DNA from: JBCCTX01 sp964468435
GTDB taxonomy: Bacteria; Bacteroidota; Bacteroidia; J057
Length of the DNA: 9,804 nucleotides
NCBI GenBank assembly: GCA_964468435.1
Contig: CAYXVE010000095.1
Span: 1 to 9,804 of the forward strand
Direction of reading: 5' to 3'
Positions 6,659 through 9,804 of the stretch are shown here, one piece after another. Both the position numbers and the translations under genes were made by a program. Under the pieces are notes generated by a model. The model saw only the letters and a program-made list of their open reading frames with translations, searched no databases and had not been told where the DNA came from. Numbering within the stretch: position 1 is the stretch's first letter; every line of letters starts with the position of its first letter.

Positions 6659-7803
6659 AGTTGATAGAAATTCTCGAAAGAGGGGAAGACAGTAGACACC
6701 AGTTTAAGACAAATATAACAAATGCTGAATCTCTTGCGGGGGATATGGTGGCATTCGCCAATACCAAAGGAGGAATGGTCATTATTGGCGCTGAAGATAA
6801 TGGTAAAATATCGAACCTCACCGCAGATGACATAAGGCGACTTAATCAACTTGTGGCCAACACTGCAACTAATAATGTAAAGAACCCGATTAACCCCATT
6901 ACTGAAAATATAAAAGTTGGTGATGACCTGTTGATGGTTGTGCATATTGCAGAGGGAATTGACAAACCATACATGGACAACAATGGTGTGGTATGGGTTA
7001 AAAGTGGTTCGGACAAGAGACGGGTTACTTCAAAGGAGGAATTGAGAAGATTGTTTCAAAGCTCCGATCTCGTACATGCGGATGAAGTTCCGGTTAATGG
7101 TACAACGGAAAACGACATTGACTTAAAGTATTTCAAAGAGTTTTACCAAAAGCAATATGAAGAATATTTTGATAAATCTGAAATTTCGCTTATTCAGGTA
7201 TTGAAAAATCTCAATCTTGCCAGAAATAAGAATTTAAATATTGCCGGATTAATGTTATTTTGTAAATATCCTGAGAACTACAAACCCGCTTTTATTATTA
7301 AAGCTGTAGCCTTCGTTGGAAATGATCCGGCCGGTAATCAGTATAGAGACAGTATTGATATCAAAGGAAAGCTGAAAGAACAATACAGAGGCGCTATTGA
7401 TTTCTTGAAAAGAAACCTAAAATTCATTCAGCAGGGAAAAGGAATTAACACGCTGGGCGATTTGGAAATTCCTCCGATTGTCTTGGAAGAATTGATTGTA
7501 AATGCCTTAATACACCGAAACTATTTTATAAACGCCCCAATTCGTCTATTCGTTTTTGACGACAGAGTTGAGATCATTAGTCCCGGAAGATTACCCAATA
7601 ACCTGACTATAGATAATATCAAAAGCGGCAACTCCAATATCCGGAACGACATTATTACATCCTTTGCTACCAAAGAATTACCATACAGGGGGATCGGTAC
7701 CGGTATCAGAAGGGCGATTAAGAATTATTCTGACATTGATTTTGTGAATGATCTGGAAGGAGAACAATTCGTTGCAATAATCAGACGACCAGATACGAAA
7801 TAA
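6646..7803 (+). CDS. AlbA_2/Schlafen-like protein with GHKL-type ATP-binding C-terminus
   Basis: This 385-residue protein starts inside the PHP-ATPase gene, so translation of the two is probably coupled. Residues about 10-135 form the AlbA_2 (Schlafen-fold) domain: EDSRHQFK, VAFANTKGGMVIIGAEDNGKI (two overlapping hallmarks, about 35-55), and KPYMDNNGVVWVKSGS with RRVTSKEELRRLFQ. The C-terminal third is the HATPase-like domain usual for this family: EELIVNALIHRNY (N286, N292), VEIISPGRLP and YRGIGTGI (347-354). Members are called putative transcriptional regulators or RNA/DNA-binding ATP-binding proteins; Schlafen relatives can be tRNA nucleases. Where many relatives have glutamate before FK, this one has Q19. 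It appears complete and ends four bases into a TAAATG junction with the res stub. Likely partner of the upstream ATPase; its target is unknown. Confidence 0.85.
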   Translation: MEALELIEILERGEDSRHQFKTNITNAESLAGDMVAFANTKGGMVIIGAEDNGKISNLTADDIRRLNQLVANTATNNVKNPINPITENIKVGDDLLMVVHIAEGIDKPYMDNNGVVWVKSGSDKRRVTSKEELRRLFQSSDLVHADEVPVNGTTENDIDLKYFKEFYQKQYEEYFDKSEISLIQVLKNLNLARNKNLNIAGLMLFCKYPENYKPAFIIKAVAFVGNDPAGNQYRDSIDIKGKLKEQYRGAIDFLKRNLKFIQQGKGINTLGDLEIPPIVLEELIVNALIHRNYFINAPIRLFVFDDRVEIISPGRLPNNLTIDNIKSGNSNIRNDIITSFATKELPYRGIGTGIRRAIKNYSDIDFVNDLEGEQFVAIIRRPDTK

Positions 7804-7854
7804 ATGAAACTCCCATTCGATCTCAACCAAGACTATCAAAAATAGGCGATCATC
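7804..7854 (+). pseudogene. res: Type III restriction Res subunit, 5' stub cut by an IS66 end
   Basis: The ATG lies directly after the stop of the AlbA gene (TAAATG). It reads MKLPFDLNQDYQK, then TAG, then AI, before IS66 remnant B begins at 7855. Type III Res proteins commonly open with M.L.F..NQ.YQ..AI, so both the start and the AI after the stop fit; a single change from GAG to TAG would explain the stop. Everything after codon 17 of a protein that is normally 900 or more residues is gone, including all helicase and nuclease motifs. The match is short but well placed, one gene after mod in a type III operon. I cannot exclude a chance 13-codon frame. Confidence 0.55.
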
Positions 7855-8006
7855 GTATCCGTCCGAGTAAGTCCGTATAGGATAGCGCTTGAAAACGCCT
7901 AATCTTTGTTTTATCTTAGCCTGGGTACATCAATGGGATTCTCATGAGATGAGTGAGCCTTCCCTCAACAACTGTGCTTTGCGCTAAGGCGAGTTCTGGA
8001 CGGATA
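7855..8006 (-). mobile_element. IS66-type remnant B (one terminus plus tnpC end)
   Basis: 7855-8000 aligns with 9289-9436, beginning with the terminal inverted repeat GTATCCGTCCGAGTAAGTCC, the reverse complement of the end found at 3385 and 9750. After GAGTTCTGGACG the copies diverge, but B continues GATAC, so 7998-8006 reads GGACGGATAC-like, similar to the opposite terminal repeat. B may therefore be a 152-bp derivative with nearly all internal sequence lost between two GGACG sites. I found no matching target duplication in the 8-10 bases on either side. Confidence 0.6.
7916..8000 (-). pseudogene. tnpC: IS66 TnpC transposase, last residues (copy B)
   Basis: Read leftward the frame gives PELALAQSTVVEGRLTHLMR, then IPLMYPG and TAA at 7916-7918, the same stop position as in copy C (9350-9352). 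It is the extreme C-terminal tail of the transposase and has no catalytic residues. It is identified through copy C, where the conserved IS66 C-terminal motif just upstream is preserved. Confidence 0.5.
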
Positions 8007-8460
8007 CCTCTTGGCAACGAGTAGGGACAAAACTTTAAGCTCAATTGAAGCCTTTACTGGCCCTTTCTATTGCTCAACTTGATGCTATATGTAGCTTAAC
8101 TAATAGGGGAGGGGAAGCTGTTGGGTATCAAGGTCTGTTGTCGAGCGAAGAATCGCTTGGATGGACAGCTTCAGAACTTAATTGATGCGACAGGATACTT
8201 CCATCTTTAGCTGGTGAGCTTGGCATTTTGTCGCGACCCCTATTGGGATGATCAAGCATAAAATTCAACGCGACACACCTGCAAGATAGCGGGATTAGCG
8301 TAAAATTCATTCTGAAGCTTTATAGGGGGCAGTAGCCATCCATCTGATTGTTTTGAGGCATAAGTTCCTAAGTTTGTTCAAGGCTAAAGTATTCAAAGTA
8401 AAAACAGTTGCTTATATTTAGCAGAAATATTCGAGAAATCATCAATTAAAATCATTCATC
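8007..8460. other. Gene-free stretch with short repeats, origin unclear
   Basis: No reading frame here is convincing; a 60-codon leftward frame (8128-8310) has no recognisable motif. Visible structure is minor: GCGACA (8187-8192) and TGTCGC (8229-8234) form an inverted repeat beside a TCGCGA palindrome, and TAAAATTCA occurs at 8259-8267 and 8301-8309. The last 60 bases are AT-rich and contain TATATTTAG at about 8413, which could serve as a -7 box for the gene at 8461. The stretch may be the eroded remains of mobile DNA. Confidence 0.3.
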
Positions 8461-8973
8461 ATGCCCAACGCCCAATTTACCGGATTTAAAGTGAGCATCA
8501 GCCTTCCTTTTCTCGGCATAGAAGGCGAGTGGAAGGTCGACAAAGACCAGAAACAGGCCGCTTGGGAGATCTACGTCGAGCTTGTCACCCGTGTGGCGGT
8601 GCAGGAACTTAAAGAGGATGAAGGCTTGCTGCGCGAAGCGCTCACCTCCTTCTACTCCCTTTTCCAGACCACCCGCGACATCCTCAAGAAATACGGCCCA
8701 TCCATTGCTACCCCCGGCGAAGCGGACGACACGACCCTTGGGCACATTGCTGTGGCAGTGCTCAACAAAGTACTGCGCCCGGTGCTCGCCAGATGGCACC
8801 CCATTCTGAAGGATTATGAGGACAAGCGCCCGCAAGGAGTCTCCGTCACCGCCCACGAGCGCAAGTGGCCGCAGGCAGAGGAGCTGCGTGAGGCCATTAA
8901 CCAGATCCGGGAGCAGCTCACAGAGTATGCGGATGTGTTGGCTGAGGTGTCTGGGGTTAGCAGATTGCATTAA
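8461..8973 (+). CDS. Conserved-looking protein of unknown function, GC-rich
   Basis: This 170-residue protein has no signal peptide or membrane segment. It starts PNAQFTGFKVSISLPFLGIE and is otherwise mostly helical, with charged segments such as WEIYVELVTRVAVQELKEDE, LREALTSFYSLFQTTRDILK, LARWHPILKDYEDKRP and a C-terminal EELREAINQIREQLTEYADV. I have an impression of similar proteins in distant bacteria, with the WELYVELVTR and RWHP segments conserved, but know no function for them. Codon use is distinctly GC-richer (many GCC, CTC, CGC) than the genes to the left, which suggests separate acquisition. A long leftward frame over the same bases (8452-9225) is a by-product of this composition. 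The gene lies 11 bases ahead of the ImmA fragment on the same strand and may once have formed a unit with it. Confidence 0.65.
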   Translation: MPNAQFTGFKVSISLPFLGIEGEWKVDKDQKQAAWEIYVELVTRVAVQELKEDEGLLREALTSFYSLFQTTRDILKKYGPSIATPGEADDTTLGHIAVAVLNKVLRPVLARWHPILKDYEDKRPQGVSVTAHERKWPQAEELREAINQIREQLTEYADVLAEVSGVSRLH

Positions 8974-8983
8974 GTGAGCCAAT

Positions 8984-9277
8984 TTGCTTCCTTCTGGAAA
9001 TAAGTCCGTGCAGGCCTTTGACGGCTTATCGGGCTGGGCGGACGAGCGTATACCCATCATAGTAGTCAATAAGTATTTCACCATCGAACGCAAGCGATTC
9101 ACCGCCTTACACGAACTAGGGCACCTGCTCCTGAATTTTGCCGAAGAGCTGGACCCCAAATTCATCGAAAAGCTCTGCCAACGGTTCGCCGGTGCCATAC
9201 TCATCCCGCGAGAAACCTTTTTCAATGAACTGGGTGATTATCGGTCCGGCCTTTCGTGAGGAGTTCGTGGTGCTATG
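8984..9277 (+). pseudogene. ImmA/IrrE-type metallopeptidase fragment
   Basis: The frame gives LPSGNKSVQAFDGLSGWADE, then IPIIVVNKYFTIERKRFTA, then LHELGHLLLNFAEEL and CQRFAGAILIPRETFFNELG. HELGH is the zinc-binding motif and RFTALHELGH, RFAGA.L.P are ImmA/IrrE (DUF955) hallmarks. The usual N-terminal segment, and the HTH domain often fused to it, are missing: an in-frame stop lies at 8975 and the only start nearby is TTG 8984. At 9257 the frame ends in TGA. A one-base shift there would continue REEFVVL to a TGA at 9275-9277, which suits the usual SLEEL..L continuation, so there is probably a frameshift. IS66 remnant C follows 11 bases later. Such peptidases usually cleave repressors of mobile elements. 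Confidence 0.7.
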
Positions 9278-9349
9278 ACAATTGTAGTGTATCCATCCGG
9301 GCAAGTCCGTATAAGCTAGGGCTTGAAAATGCCTGATCTTTGTCTTATC

Positions 9350-9511
9350 CTAGCTTAGGTGCATCTGTGGGATTCTCATGAGATGAGTGAGCACTGCCTC
9401 AACAACTGTGCTTTGCGCTGGGGCGAGTTCTGGACGAGGCTGCCACCGGTGAGGGAGTAGCTCATCGATGCGATTGACAGAGTGCTGCACGATGCGATTC
9501 AGGACATCGAG
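9350..9511 (-). pseudogene. tnpC: IS66 TnpC transposase, C-terminal end (copy C)
   Basis: Read leftward from 9511: LDVLNRIVQHSVNRIDELLP, then HRWQPRPELAPAQSTVVEA, then VLTHLMRIPQMHLS and TAG (9350-9352). The segment DVLNRI...HP..RIDELLPH.W is the well-known C-terminal motif of IS66 transposases and is what secures the family assignment. A codon just before, TAG at 9512-9514, falls where a tryptophan is usual (WL.DVL). No catalytic DDE residues remain. Confidence 0.7.
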
Positions 9512-9681
9512 CTATGGGCAGCCTGAGCTTTACGGTAATGCGTCCCCCAATAGCTGAGGGCAGAAATACGTAACCCATGTGCCTGGCAGAAATCGAGGCG
9601 GCGCTGTGATCCGGCAAGGTAGGCTTCGACCAGAGGATACATCTGTGAAGCAGTCCGATGGCGACGGGAAGGATTGTTCAT
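9499..9681 (-). pseudogene. tnpA: IS66 TnpA (accessory protein) N-terminal fragment, copy C
   Basis: ATG 9681 read leftward gives MNNPSRRHRTASQMYPLVEA, YLAGSQRRLDFCQAHGLRIS and SYWGTHYRKAQAA, differing from copy A at only a few residues. Possible TTG start at 9708. The frame ends at a TGA (9499-9501) that lies inside tnpC sequence, showing that the last third of TnpA was replaced at the deletion junction. Confidence 0.65.
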
Positions 9682-9749
9682 AATACTGTTGGATGCTAAG
9701 ATCCCCAATCATACCATGCGATGACAGACGGGATTAGCCGGACGGATAC

Positions 9750-9804
9750 GAATGGGCAGAAAAGATCAATGAAATCGGTCGTATCGTAGGTGGCTGGAAG
9801 AAGT
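9750..9804 (+). other. Possible coding sequence resuming beyond remnant C
   Basis: Directly after the IS terminus the frame starting at 9750 is open to the window end and reads EWAEKINEIGRIVGGWKK, which has protein-like composition. No start codon is in view; it could be the rest of a gene interrupted by the element. Eighteen codons are too few to identify it. Confidence 0.2.

Larger units (their letters stand above)
9289..9750 (-). mobile_element. IS66-type remnant C, 462-bp internally deleted element with both ends
   Basis: The left end GTATCCATCCGGGCAAGTCC (9289-9308) and the right end CGGGATTAGCCGGACGGATA (9730-9749) are inverted repeats of each other with some mismatches. Between them, on the minus strand, are the start of tnpA and, after an abrupt junction at about 9511-9520, the final 50 or so codons of tnpC. 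The normal element is about 2.5 kb with tnpA, tnpB and tnpC, so some 2 kb are missing. This is the form of a non-autonomous, MITE-like derivative. The 8-bp target duplication expected for IS66 is not evident in the flanking bases. Confidence 0.7.

Noticed and set aside
8128..8310. 60-codon leftward frame in the gene-free stretch
   Set aside because: No family motif, unusual composition and no neighbouring gene on that strand.
8452..9225. 257-codon leftward frame
   Set aside because: It lies opposite the 8461 gene and the ImmA fragment. The plus strand carries the recognisable HELGH and RFAGA motifs, and long antisense frames are expected in GC-rich coding DNA.
9281..9758. Target-site duplication around remnant C
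   Set aside because: The 8 bases on the left (ATTGTAGT before GTATCC) and on the right (GAATGGGC after GGATAC) do not match, nor do nearby offsets; the same is true for B.
1..9804. CRISPR array, tRNA or rRNA genes
   Set aside because: No regularly spaced short repeats, and no sequence resembling a tRNA arm set or rRNA was seen on either strand.

Overview
The window looks like a chromosomal segment of a Bacteroidota bacterium, probably of the Cytophagales/Sphingobacteriales kind. The reasons are a porin of the type seen in that phylum, an AraC regulator with matching protein style, moderate to low GC, and a TAnnTTTG promoter box ahead of the main operon. It is an accessory region: conserved genes on the left give way at about 2.88 kb to a patchwork of structured repeats, insertion-sequence remnants, broken genes and two large intact genes.

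Layout. 1-246 is the C-terminal end of a membrane protein. 481-1782 encodes an outer-membrane porin and 1964-2878 an AraC-family regulator. Directly after the araC stop lies a nested palindromic element (2883-3016) that resembles an integron attC site or a mobile hairpin repeat. It is followed by the first of three IS66-type remnants, A (about 3079-3385), which cuts a small leftward ORF at 3386-3471.

3587-7854 is the core. A promoter box leads into a collapsed type III restriction-modification operon. The N-terminus of a small HTH regulator is joined to pieces of a Mod methyltransferase gene. Then come two complete genes: an 884-aa PHP-phosphoesterase/SMC-like ATPase (TrlF type, 4004-6658) and a 385-aa AlbA_2/Schlafen-like protein with a GHKL-type ATP-binding C-terminus (6646-7803). 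Last is a 17-codon stub of the Res subunit (7804-7854), ended by IS66 remnant B. Gene junctions are tight throughout (ATGA overlap, 13-base overlap, TAAATG). I read this as an original order hth-mod-PHP/ATPase-AlbA-res in which the restriction-modification genes died and the two accessory genes survived. The pair is the best candidate for an uncommon anti-phage module.

8007-8460 has no recognisable gene. 8461-8973 encodes a GC-rich protein of unknown function, followed by an ImmA/IrrE metallopeptidase fragment broken at both ends (8984-9277). The third IS66 remnant C (9289-9750) is next; it is a 462-bp derivative with both terminal inverted repeats and only the end pieces of tnpA and tnpC. 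A and C share the same tnpA-tnpC deletion junction, so the deleted form itself appears to have been copied. The last 54 bases may be the start of another interrupted reading frame.

All family calls come from reading motifs by eye. No database search was possible.
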